From the NCBI RefSeq assembly GCF_001889025.1, contig NZ_CP018154.1, positions 796,501 through 860,500 of the forward strand: a DNA stretch of 64,000 nt. The letters are read 5' to 3'. Made by a program: the position numbers and the translations under genes. The notes under the pieces are model-generated. The model worked only from the letters and a program-made list of their open reading frames with translations. It made no database searches and had not been told where the DNA came from. Within the stretch, counting starts at the first letter, position 1. Each line of letters opens with the position of its first letter. The stretch is from Sphingorhabdus lutea (GTDB lineage: Bacteria; Pseudomonadota; Alphaproteobacteria; Sphingomonadales; Sphingomonadaceae). Positions 10,263 to 17,399 of this stretch are shown here, in pieces.

Positions 10263-10414
10263 TCGAAGAACGTAAAGACAGGCTTTCGGTTGAAGAAAGC
10301 AAGATTATTAAGGCGAGACAGGAAAGCCGCGCATCCATTATGGGATATGTGTTGTTGGCCCTTGCATTATTATGTTTTGCCGGAACCATTGTGAAAATAG
10401 GATTATTATCATGA
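10259..10414 (+). CDS. 51-residue single-helix protein in the cytochrome oxidase operon
   Basis: A short gene between ctaB and ctaG, overlapping each by 4 bp (ATGA at both junctions), which strongly suggests coupled translation. The product starts [13 protein letters not shown], has a charged N-terminal half, one membrane helix (about residues 29-50: [20 protein letters not shown]) and ends in LLS. Small single-span proteins at this position occur in alphaproteobacterial cox operons and are sometimes called CtaF or CoxF-like. I infer a role in oxidase assembly or stability from position only. Confidence 0.85.
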   Translation: MIEERKDRLSVEESKIIKARQESRASIMGYVLLALALLCFAGTIVKIGLLS

Positions 10415-11004
10415 GCGACCAAGGCAATCCTCCTAAACATAACCCACAATCTTCGCCAGCGCGGCCAAACAATAATGTAAAAACGGCGCTGATGGCAGGT
10501 GCAATTGCCATTTCAATGGTGGGGGTTGGCTTTGCCGCTGTTCCCTTATATCAAATTTTTTGTCAGGTAACGGGTTTTGGCGGCACGACTATGCGCGTTG
10601 ATGAGGCAAAGGCCGCGATAGTGAAGGCGTCGGGCAAGAAAATTTATGTCCGTTTTGATGCGAATCAACGTTCTGACCTACCATGGGAGTTTAAACCTGA
10701 AAATCCGGTGGAACAAACCGTCATCGGGCAAAAAGATATGGCGATATTTACCGCAAAAAATTTGGCGGCTCGTCCGGTAACAGGAATTGCGACATTTAAT
10801 GTGACGCCCACACAAGCAGGTAAATATTTCAATAAGATACAATGTTTTTGTTTTAATGAACAAACGTTGAAAGCGGGCGAGGAAGTGCGTATGCCCGTTT
10901 TATATTATGTGGATCCAAAAATTTTAACCGATCCAGATACCAAAGATATTGAAGAAATAACCTTAAGCTATACCTTCTTCCCTGTGGACCAGTCGGAAAA
11001 GTGA
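10411..11004 (+). CDS. ctaG: cytochrome c oxidase assembly protein CtaG (Cox11 family)
   Basis: Delivers copper to the CuB site of subunit I. It has 197 residues. An N-terminal membrane anchor (about residues 28-48) precedes a periplasmic immunoglobulin-like domain. The copper-binding motif is IQCFCFNEQTL, and FAAVPLYQIFCQVTGFGGT is the family signature after the anchor. I chose ATG 10411 (MSDQGNPP) because it overlaps the stop of the 51-residue gene by 4 bp. A frame open 13 codons further upstream lies inside that gene. Confidence 0.96.
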   Translation: MSDQGNPPKHNPQSSPARPNNNVKTALMAGAIAISMVGVGFAAVPLYQIFCQVTGFGGTTMRVDEAKAAIVKASGKKIYVRFDANQRSDLPWEFKPENPVEQTVIGQKDMAIFTAKNLAARPVTGIATFNVTPTQAGKYFNKIQCFCFNEQTLKAGEEVRMPVLYYVDPKILTDPDTKDIEEITLSYTFFPVDQSEK

Positions 11005-11071
11005 CGCTAAAGGGGTTGTAATAAACATCATTTTCGCGTTTTAAGAATAACGCAAATTTTGGGGAATAAAA

Positions 11072-11944
11072 ATGGCCGGAGCCAAAAATCACGATTATCA
11101 CATTCTGCCACCAAGTGTCACACCGATACTTGGTTCATTCGCTGCACTTATCATGTTTTTTGGCATGGTCATGATGTTCCACGCCGAACATTTTGGTTCG
11201 GGCGGGAAATATGTATTTGGTGCGGGCTTAATTGCCGTGCTTTATACTTTTTATACATGGTGGGCCGATGTCGTAAATGAGGCGCATGCCGGCGATCATA
11301 CACCTGTGGTGCAATTGCATTTGCGCTATGGCATGATTTTGTTCATTGCTTCGGAAGTAATGTTCTTTGTCGGTTGGTTTTGGGCATGGTTTGACTTTTC
11401 TTTATTCCCTGCACCAATTCAGGTTGTGGACGGCGCGACAGAAACCCTATTCGGTCAAGCGGGCGCAGAGGCATTGTTGCAATGGCCACCAAAGGGCGTT
11501 GAAGTATTGGACGCAATGAAGCTTCCTTTGCTTAACACATTAATTCTTCTATGCTCAGGCACCACCATTACATGGGCGCATCACAGCTTGGTCCATGGCG
11601 ACCGTGAAGGTTTGAAAAAGGGTCTTTGGCTGACCATTTTATTGGGTCTTTTGTTCAGCGCGCTTCAGGTTGTTGAATATGTCGAGGCGCCATTTGCCTT
11701 TGCGCAGCTTAACTATGGTTCAGCATTTTTCATGGCAACTGGTTTCCATGGTTTCCACGTCATTGTCGGCACAATCTTCTTAATTGTGTGCTTGGTTCGC
11801 ACCTATAAGGGGCATTTTACGCCAAAACAGCATTTTGGTTTCGAAGCGGCGGCATGGTATTGGCACTTTGTTGACGTTGTTTGGTTGTTCCTATTCATCA
11901 CCGTATATATTTGGGGTGGATGGGGCGCACCAATTCACGGATAA
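11072..11944 (+). CDS. coxC: cytochrome c oxidase subunit III
   Basis: The third core subunit of aa3 oxidase. It stabilises the oxygen site of subunit I and its proton uptake. The protein has 290 residues and seven hydrophobic helices. Family segments are LRYGMILFIASEVMFFVGWF, LLCSGTTITWAHHSL, FHGFHVIVGTIFL and AAWYWHFVDVVWLFLF. It starts after GGGGAATAAAA. It is followed 11 bp later by the DUF983 gene. Confidence 0.97.
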   Translation: MAGAKNHDYHILPPSVTPILGSFAALIMFFGMVMMFHAEHFGSGGKYVFGAGLIAVLYTFYTWWADVVNEAHAGDHTPVVQLHLRYGMILFIASEVMFFVGWFWAWFDFSLFPAPIQVVDGATETLFGQAGAEALLQWPPKGVEVLDAMKLPLLNTLILLCSGTTITWAHHSLVHGDREGLKKGLWLTILLGLLFSALQVVEYVEAPFAFAQLNYGSAFFMATGFHGFHVIVGTIFLIVCLVRTYKGHFTPKQHFGFEAAAWYWHFVDVVWLFLFITVYIWGGWGAPIHG

Positions 11945-11955
11945 GCTGGAAATTT

Positions 11956-12423
11956 ATGGCTGAACAGCCACAATATAAGGGGCGGCCGTCATTATTGCGG
12001 GCCGCCCTTTTTGGTCTTTGCCCAAAATGCAATGAACCGGGCATGTTCGTCGGCACTATGTCGATTGACGCGGTTCAATTCGCGCCCAAATGTTCGCGTT
12101 GCGGATTGGATTATGATGGGTTTAATGTCGGCGATGGTCCGGCGGCATTTTTGACCATGATAATCGGCACTATTTTAATCATTTTGGCGATGTTGTTGGA
12201 GGGGGCGGCGCACCCGCCAATATGGGTTCATGCGCTGCTTTGGATTCCGCTTACCATCATTGGAACGGTATTTGCCCTGCGCCTTGCCAAGGGGATGTTA
12301 TTAACTCTTGAATATCAAAATAAGGCAAAGGAAACTGGCCGAGATGATATTGTCGGCATGGATAATGGGGGCGTTGATAATGCCCGAAATGATAATATCG
12401 GCAAAGAAAATGGCCCCGAATAA
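11956..12423 (+). CDS. DUF983 zinc-ribbon membrane protein
   Basis: A 155-residue protein. A zinc-ribbon-like part has GLCPKCNEPGMF and FAPKCSRCGLDYDGF, giving two CxxC pairs. Two membrane helices follow (about residues 60-80 and 88-108). The family sits in cox operons of alphaproteobacteria and is presumed to help oxidase biogenesis. The function is not established. The last 25 residues are an acidic Asn/Asp/Gly-rich tail with repeated DN-G patterns (GMDNGGVDNARNDNIG), encoded by recurring gataat bases. I chose ATG 11956; upstream in-frame codons lie inside coxC. Confidence 0.88.
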   Translation: MAEQPQYKGRPSLLRAALFGLCPKCNEPGMFVGTMSIDAVQFAPKCSRCGLDYDGFNVGDGPAAFLTMIIGTILIILAMLLEGAAHPPIWVHALLWIPLTIIGTVFALRLAKGMLLTLEYQNKAKETGRDDIVGMDNGGVDNARNDNIGKENGPE

Positions 12424-12444
12424 TGATTTGCGAAGGAATAGCTG

Positions 12445-13095
12445 ATGCAAGAAAATAGTGCGGAAGCACCCGAGAAAAGCAATTTCCCTATCATCGCCAC
12501 GATCATAGTTATTGCCGCCGTGATGACCATGATTGGCATGGGCATTTGGCAATTGCAAAGATTGGATGAGAAAAAGGCTCTTATTGCATTATATGATGCC
12601 AATGCGCAAAAATCGGCGATTGCCTATCCCCCGCTTGGCCCAGTTCAGAATGAAAATATGTTCCGCAGGAGCAGCGCAAATTGCCTATCCGTCATTGGGT
12701 GGCAAACGGGATCGGGCAAAGATGCAGGAGGCAAGGCCGGCGTGCGCCATATTGCCGAATGCAGCACCGGTGCAGAAGGGCCAGGGGTTATTATATTATT
12801 GGGAATTGATGAGCGCCCGCGCGATAATCCAAATTGGAAAGGCGGGGTGGTCAGCGGCTTTATCACGACCGAGCCGGATAAAAGCAATATTTTGCAAAAG
12901 GCATTTGGCGGAAAAAAAATATTGCGACCCATGTTGGTTAGCGATAGCCCGCAAGCGGGGTTAAGAGCGCCTGCGCGGCCGCAATCGGGCGATGTGCCTA
13001 ATGACCATCTGCTATATGCCATTCAATGGTTTTTCTTCGCCTTTGCTGCATCGGTAATTTATATTCTGGCGCTGCGAAAAAAATTAAAGGGGTGA
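12445..13095 (+). CDS. SURF1 family oxidase assembly protein
   Basis: Assists haem a insertion during aa3 oxidase assembly. It has 216 residues. Two terminal membrane helices flank a periplasmic domain, the usual SURF1 layout. MGIWQLQRLDEKKAL follows the first helix and DHLLYAIQWFFFAFAA forms the second, both diagnostic. A conserved central stretch is GVVSGFITTEPDKSN. It is the last gene of the oxidase operon, followed by a strong hairpin. Confidence 0.93.
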   Translation: MQENSAEAPEKSNFPIIATIIVIAAVMTMIGMGIWQLQRLDEKKALIALYDANAQKSAIAYPPLGPVQNENMFRRSSANCLSVIGWQTGSGKDAGGKAGVRHIAECSTGAEGPGVIILLGIDERPRDNPNWKGGVVSGFITTEPDKSNILQKAFGGKKILRPMLVSDSPQAGLRAPARPQSGDVPNDHLLYAIQWFFFAFAASVIYILALRKKLKG

Positions 13096-13171
13096 TGACT
13101 GATAGATAAATTTGTTATCTTACGCCCCATAAATTAAACCCATTATACGATGATGAGATTATATCAAAAAT

Positions 13172-13204
13172 AAAGCCGCCCTATCATCAAATAAGGCGGC
13201 TTTT
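13172..13204. terminator. bidirectional hairpin terminator between SURF1 and infC
   Basis: AAAGCCGCC at 13172-13180 pairs with GGCGGCTTT at 13195-13203. A T run follows on the plus strand and the pairing A run precedes it, so it can stop transcripts from both convergent genes. Confidence 0.85.
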
Positions 13205-13230
13205 ATTCATTTATGCATGTATATATTATC

Positions 13231-13776
13231 TTATTTCGGGGATAATACCATCAACATTTGGCGGCCTTCCAATCGGGGTAGGGCCTCTACCTTTGATGCT
13301 TCTTTCATATCTTCCTGCACACGTTCCAATAAAGCCATGCCCAATTGTTGGTGCGACATTTCGCGGCCACGAAAACGCAGGGTGATTTTCACCTTGTCGC
13401 CATCGCCAATGAATTGCACGATTTTTTTCAGTTTCACCTGATAATCATGGTCATCAATATTGGGACGCATTTTAATTTCTTTAATATCCTGTTTCTTTTG
13501 GCTTTTACGCGCAGCATTTGCCTTTTTCTGCGCTTCAAATTTAAATTTGCCAACATCCAGAAATTTACAAACGGGGGGTTCTGCATTGGGAGAAACCTCA
13601 ACCAAATCAAGACCTACTGCAGCGGCTTGCTCTATTGCTTCTTTGGTATAGAGGACGCCTAAATTCTCCCCTTCTTCGTCAATGACGCGAACTTTATCGG
13701 AAAGAATAAAATTATTATAGCGCGGTCCGCCCTTTGGTGGGGGTGTTGGGGCGCGCCTTTGTACTGGGGCTGCGAT
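13231..13776 (-). CDS. infC: translation initiation factor IF-3 with an AUC start
   Basis: Binds the 30S subunit and checks start-codon/initiator tRNA pairing. It has 181 residues when begun at an ATC codon (13776-13774). No ATG or GTG fits: the N-terminal domain (RYNNFILSDKVRVIDEEGEN, LVEVSPNAEPPVCKFLDVGK) is clearly coded upstream of any such codon. An ideal AAAGGAG lies 8 nt before the ATC. Use of AUU or AUC starts is the known self-regulation device of infC. The C-terminal domain contains IKMRPNIDDHDYQVKLKK and VKITLRFRGREM. No thrS, rpmI or rplT follows, unlike the E. coli order. Confidence 0.95.
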   Translation of the reverse strand: MAAPVQRRAPTPPPKGGPRYNNFILSDKVRVIDEEGENLGVLYTKEAIEQAAAVGLDLVEVSPNAEPPVCKFLDVGKFKFEAQKKANAARKSQKKQDIKEIKMRPNIDDHDYQVKLKKIVQFIGDGDKVKITLRFRGREMSHQQLGMALLERVQEDMKEASKVEALPRLEGRQMLMVLSPK

Positions 13777-13791
13777 AGTCAGAACTCCTTT
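13774..13791 (-). promoter_or_regulatory. infC: ribosome binding site and AUC start of infC
   Basis: Minus strand: AAAGGAG (13791-13785), 8-nt spacer, then ATC (13776-13774). The site decides the start because the frame has no usual start codon at the N-terminus. IF-3 rejects such codons, so this arrangement should give negative feedback on its own synthesis. Confidence 0.8.
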
Positions 13792-13925
13792 AGTTGTTAA
13801 TATGACTTATGTTACACGATTAAATGCTAAATAGATATAAATTCCGGCAAGATAAAGAGGGAAAAGCACCTCCCTTTGCGTAATTTTATCTAGGCGTGGC
13901 GTAGATGCAACGTTTTGCGTGGAAA

Positions 13926-14411
13926 TTACCTATCCTTTTTATGCGCACGTTCATCCTCTGGCAGGCGCAAAAATTGCTCCCTAATATGTAAATTGCGAAT
14001 GGCAAAACGCACTTCGCGTAAAAACATGATTAAAGAGGCAATCAGGAAAATCATAGCGATTAAAAATGCAATGGCGATTTGTGTGCCCAAATCAATTTGG
14101 AACAAGCCGCCAATGAACAACATGCCGATTAAAATGCTGACTACAATGCCGCTTAACACCGAATGAAAAATGGATAAATTAACAATTTGTATGCGCTTAT
14201 CATGGTCGCGCAATTCCAAAACGACCAATTCATGCTCCATGCCCGTGCTTTCATCAAAACGATTTTGTAAATCGCGCGATCTATCCACAATGCGGGCCAA
14301 TCGACCCGTATAAAGATTTAGCAAACTGCCCAATGCGACAAGCAGAAATGCTGGCGTCAACGCAGTGGATAATAGGGTGATGATGGATTCTGTATTGGCA
14401 AACATAATCAT
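13926..14411 (-). CDS. DUF2721 membrane protein
   Basis: A 161-residue protein with hydrophobic segments at about residues 8-28, 88-106 and 110-135, joined by a charged cytoplasmic section (RLARIVDRSRDLQNRF). The pattern LTPAFLLVALGSLLNLYTGRL fits DUF2721, whose function is unknown. No ribosome site is clear. ATG codons at 14411 and 14405 and a TTG at 14420 are all possible starts. It stands alone on this strand. Confidence 0.8.
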   Translation of the reverse strand: MIMFANTESIITLLSTALTPAFLLVALGSLLNLYTGRLARIVDRSRDLQNRFDESTGMEHELVVLELRDHDKRIQIVNLSIFHSVLSGIVVSILIGMLFIGGLFQIDLGTQIAIAFLIAMIFLIASLIMFLREVRFAIRNLHIREQFLRLPEDERAHKKDR

Positions 14412-14613
14412 TGCTATCAAATAAATTTGGATATCATTATATTAGTGGCGAATTTTGTCATGAATATCCATCATTTTATTGAGAGAATAATATTTTAACA
14501 TGGGCGCGCAGCATTTGGTCATTATCGTACATTATATTTTATGTGAATCTGTCCCACGTGAAATTACAAAATTGTAATCTTTGCAATTTATTTAATGTGC
14601 GATACAAAGCCGC

Positions 14614-15147
14614 ATGGAAAATGATAAATCACTATCGGATAAAGCCACATCGGATAAAGCCACATCGGATAAAGCCATATCGGATAGGACGAACACCGGG
14701 CAGCCGAGCAATAAGCAGCCGACCAAATTTGATCCCAAATCAGTTCATAAATTTTTGGGTAAAATTGGCCATGGCGGTTTTTTGGATATGGGTTTTGAGG
14801 GGCATGGCGATGATTGGGTCGAATTGTCATTAAATTGGCGCGAGGATTTGGTCGCAGATGCCAAAAATGGCGTTTTGGCATCCTCTGTGGTGATTAGTTT
14901 GATGGATAATGCGTGCAGCATTGCAATTTGGAACAAGGTTCAGGAATTTAGACCTCAGGTTACAATGGACCTGCGCGTTGATTATTTACGGCCATCGCCA
15001 AAGGGCGCGAAAATTTTTGGCCGGGGCATATGTTATCATGTGACCCGCCGCATTGGTTTTGTGCGCGGGGTGGCGCATAATGGCGATATTGACAGCCCGC
15101 TTGCCCATGTCAGCGGCACATTCATCCGTTTGCCAGGGGGGTTTTGA
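14614..15147 (+). CDS. PaaI-family hotdog thioesterase, first of a pair
   Basis: Acyl-CoA thioesterases of this family hydrolyse aryl- or acyl-CoA. The protein has 177 residues with the hotdog pattern: LSLNWREDLVADAKNGVLAS, then a long helix SVVISLMDNACSIAIW, then MDLRVDYLRPSPKG on the central strand. The first 22 residues are low complexity, SDKAT repeated three times, coded by a 15-bp tandem repeat. It overlaps the following paralogous gene by 4 bp, so the two may form a heteromeric enzyme or act on related substrates. Confidence 0.85.
   Translation: MENDKSLSDKATSDKATSDKAISDRTNTGQPSNKQPTKFDPKSVHKFLGKIGHGGFLDMGFEGHGDDWVELSLNWREDLVADAKNGVLASSVVISLMDNACSIAIWNKVQEFRPQVTMDLRVDYLRPSPKGAKIFGRGICYHVTRRIGFVRGVAHNGDIDSPLAHVSGTFIRLPGGF
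14634..14690 (+). repeat. 15-bp tandem repeat inside the thioesterase gene
   Basis: ATCGGATAAAGCCAC repeats at 14634, 14649 and 14664 (the third copy differs at the last base), with a fourth partial copy from 14679. Each unit is five codons (SDKAT), so copy-number change would keep the frame. Confidence 0.92.
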
Positions 15148-15557
15148 TGATGAACAAGGTGTTTGACCAATTGCCCCCCTATGCCGCGGCATTGGGCGTG
15201 GAAATTTTGGGCCAAGAAAATAATATGCCTATTATTACCATGCCCTATAGCGATAAGGTGGCGGGGCGTCCAGGATATTGGCATGGCGGCGCGATGAGCG
15301 CGATTTTGGAAATGGCAGCAATCGCCGCAATTATGACCAAATTAAATATGCTGGACGATGAAATTTCTTTTAAGCAGGTAAATGTGACGGTCGATTTTTT
15401 ACGCGGCGGGGTTCAGGCGCCGATACAGGCCGTGGGTATTATCACGCGCATTGGCCGCACCTTGGCAAATGTGGAGGCGGTGGCATGGCAGGATGACCGC
15501 CATAAATTGGTCGCATCCGCGCAAATGCATTATTTGTTGGAAGCTGCAGGGAAATAA
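15144..15557 (+). CDS. PaaI-family hotdog thioesterase, second of a pair
   Basis: A 137-residue hotdog protein of typical PaaI length. The active-site region reads GRPGYWHGGAMSAILEMAAI, where the HGG motif precedes the helix, followed by VNVTVDFLRGG. It overlaps the upstream thioesterase gene by 4 bp (ATGATGA). Natural substrate unknown. Confidence 0.87.
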   Translation: MMMNKVFDQLPPYAAALGVEILGQENNMPIITMPYSDKVAGRPGYWHGGAMSAILEMAAIAAIMTKLNMLDDEISFKQVNVTVDFLRGGVQAPIQAVGIITRIGRTLANVEAVAWQDDRHKLVASAQMHYLLEAAGK

Positions 15558-15616
15558 AAAATAGTTATTTCATGCGGCATTGCTGGGTAAGCGGCTTTGT
15601 TATTCCTTTTATATAT

Positions 15617-15631
15617 GCGCTTTATAAGCGC
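15617..15631. terminator. short palindrome between convergent genes
   Basis: GCGCTT and AAGCGC are separated by TAT, a 6-bp stem with a 3-nt loop, between the thioesterase (plus) and YbjN (minus). No T run follows, so termination is weakly supported. Confidence 0.35.
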
Positions 15632-15632
15632 T

Positions 15633-16145
15633 CTATGCCTCGCCCTGTGTATCGACCATGGCGGCGGCCAGTGCATCTTCGGGTGACTTTCCACCCCAAA
15701 TAATGAATTGGAAAACGGGGTAAAAACGCTCAACCTCGTCAATTGCAACGTCAATCATGGTTTGGGCCTGTTCAATGCTCAACATGCCATTGGGGGGTAA
15801 TAAAGAACCATTGCGGAATAAAATAGTATGATTTGACGACCATAGGTCGAAATGGCCAATCCATAATTGTTCATTTATCAAACCCAGCGCGGTATAGATA
15901 TTTTGCAATTTATCGGCAGGTGCTTTTAATTCAGGGAAAATAATGATTTGCAGGGCATTATCTTCCTCCCGCCAGACAATGCGCATTTGATAAACAGACC
16001 AGCTGCCCTTTATCTCTGCGGTAATTTCATCATCATTTATTTGTTCATGGGCCCAACCACGGGCGTCAAATAATGCATTTAGCATTTCAACAGGGGCGAG
16101 CTCATCTCGGCCAAATGCTTCCATTTCATCATCATTATAGCGCAT
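15633..16145 (-). CDS. YbjN domain-containing protein
   Basis: A 170-residue soluble protein of the YbjN family, an alpha/beta fold related to type III secretion chaperones with no settled function. Typical parts are AEIKGSWSVYQMRIVWREED, then ALGLINEQLWIGHFDLWS and LLPPNGMLSIEQAQTMID. I chose ATG 16145 because AAGGGC lies 9 nt upstream. The frame is open for 20 more codons. The neighbour upstream on the same strand is ubiK. Confidence 0.85.
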   Translation of the reverse strand: MRYNDDEMEAFGRDELAPVEMLNALFDARGWAHEQINDDEITAEIKGSWSVYQMRIVWREEDNALQIIIFPELKAPADKLQNIYTALGLINEQLWIGHFDLWSSNHTILFRNGSLLPPNGMLSIEQAQTMIDVAIDEVERFYPVFQFIIWGGKSPEDALAAAMVDTQGEA

Positions 16146-16316
16146 AATTTTTTGCCCTTGCACTGAACCATCATGCCGCCAACATAAATTTATGCAGCTG
16201 TGCATTGGTCCAGTTACAATTGCAAATGCCGATAATGAAGCCGACTATCAAGCATTTTACAAATTCCGCCCCCTTTATATTGTGGGATGTTTGTGGAAAA
16301 CTATTAAAATTCTATT

Positions 16317-16655
16317 CTATTTTTTGCCGCTGGGCTTTTTCTTTGGCGCAGTTTTTGGTGCATCTTTTGCTGCAGTATCTGCCTTTTTGGCGGCAGGAGC
16401 GGCGGATGCAGCGGCGATGCTGTTCTCCAAAGCCTCGATACGTTTTTCCAACATAACGCTTTTTTCGCGGGCTTTTTGCGCCATTGCCTTAACCGCGTCA
16501 AATTCTTCACGGCTGACCATGTCCAAATCGCTAAACCATCCACGGGCTTTTTCTTTAAAATTATTCTCGGCCTCTCTGCCCACACCGGCCACTGTGCCCG
16601 CCACGCCATTTATCATTTTGGCAAAATCTTCGAAAAATTTATTCTCGCTTTGCAT
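16317..16655 (-). CDS. ubiK: UbiK/BMFP family accessory factor
   Basis: UbiK helps the soluble ubiquinone biosynthesis complex in proteobacteria. The 112-residue protein has the membrane-fusogenic coiled-coil design: an amphipathic N-terminus (FEDFAKMINGVAGTVAGV), a central SREEFDAVKAMAQKAREK and the coiled coil MLEKRIEALENSI. The Ala/Lys-rich tail (AAKKADTAAKDAPKT) is longer than in E. coli. GGAG lies 8 nt before the ATG. Confidence 0.85.
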   Translation of the reverse strand: MQSENKFFEDFAKMINGVAGTVAGVGREAENNFKEKARGWFSDLDMVSREEFDAVKAMAQKAREKSVMLEKRIEALENSIAAASAAPAAKKADTAAKDAPKTAPKKKPSGKK

Positions 16656-16698
16656 TTTTCATCTCCAGCTAATCTATCTTAATTTAATATATGCATTC

Positions 16699-17250
16699 TT
16701 ATTCAATAATTGAAGTGGCCGCCGGTGCATAAAGTGTTTCTGCATCTGGATTTAACATATCAATTTGATAATTTAACAAAGTCGCAAAGCTTAACCATGC
16801 CAAATATGGCACCATCAGCCATGCCGCCAATTTGCGTATTTTGCCAAAAGCAAAAGTGGTTGCAATGGCACAGCCCAAAATACAGATAATTAAATATAGC
16901 GCATAGGTAATTTGATGCCCCCCAAAAAATAAAGGTGACCATGCAAGGTTAAGCGCCAATTGCATCAAAAATAATATTATGGCAAGGCCGCGTCCCTTGG
17001 CCCCGCGCGCGTTCAAAATTAACGCAAAGGCAAAGGCAATCATGGCATATAATATTGTCCATGCAATGGGAAAGACCCAGCCAGGAGGTTGAGCCGCAGG
17101 GCGCTCAAGCATTTGGAACCAGCTATTTTCTTCCCCTGATCCCGATACCGCGCCCGATAAAAATCCCAAAAATAAAATGGTGGGGACGATGAATAATGCC
17201 CAGCGTAAAAGGGACATTTTTAATTGTTGGGGGGATGCCAATTGCCGCAT
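16699..17250 (-). CDS. tspO: TspO/MBR family protein
   Basis: A tryptophan-rich sensory protein of 183 residues with five membrane helices. These proteins bind porphyrins and can affect tetrapyrrole handling and stress responses. Family motifs are ERPAAQPPGWVFPIAWTILY in the first loop and helix 2, LALNLAWSPLFFGGHQ, and VPYLAWLSFATLLNYQI at the end. Ribosome site AAGGT is upstream of the ATG. Confidence 0.93.
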   Translation of the reverse strand: MRQLASPQQLKMSLLRWALFIVPTILFLGFLSGAVSGSGEENSWFQMLERPAAQPPGWVFPIAWTILYAMIAFAFALILNARGAKGRGLAIILFLMQLALNLAWSPLFFGGHQITYALYLIICILGCAIATTFAFGKIRKLAAWLMVPYLAWLSFATLLNYQIDMLNPDAETLYAPAATSIIE

Positions 17251-17322
17251 GATGGTGACCTTATTATTTTGAATAAATTATATTATCCTCATGGCATAAA
17301 ATGACATTATTGCACATAAATA

Positions 17323-17354
17323 AAAACCCCCGATTTGTAAAAATCAGGGGTTTA
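17323..17354. terminator. hairpin terminator after the M16 peptidase gene
   Basis: AAACCCCCGATTT and AAATCAGGGGTTT pair around GTAA, with one imperfect position. Read on the minus strand it ends in GGGGGTTTTTATTT, a convincing rho-independent terminator for the peptidase gene that stops at 17400. Confidence 0.85.
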
Positions 17355-17399
17355 AATTTTTTACAGCCCAAATATTCTTTGGGTACAATTTTTTGCAAA

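Noticed and set aside
13231..13605. infC beginning at the TTG at 13605
   Set aside because: It would remove the conserved N-terminal domain; the upstream codons are clearly coding and the ATC with AAAGGAG fits better.
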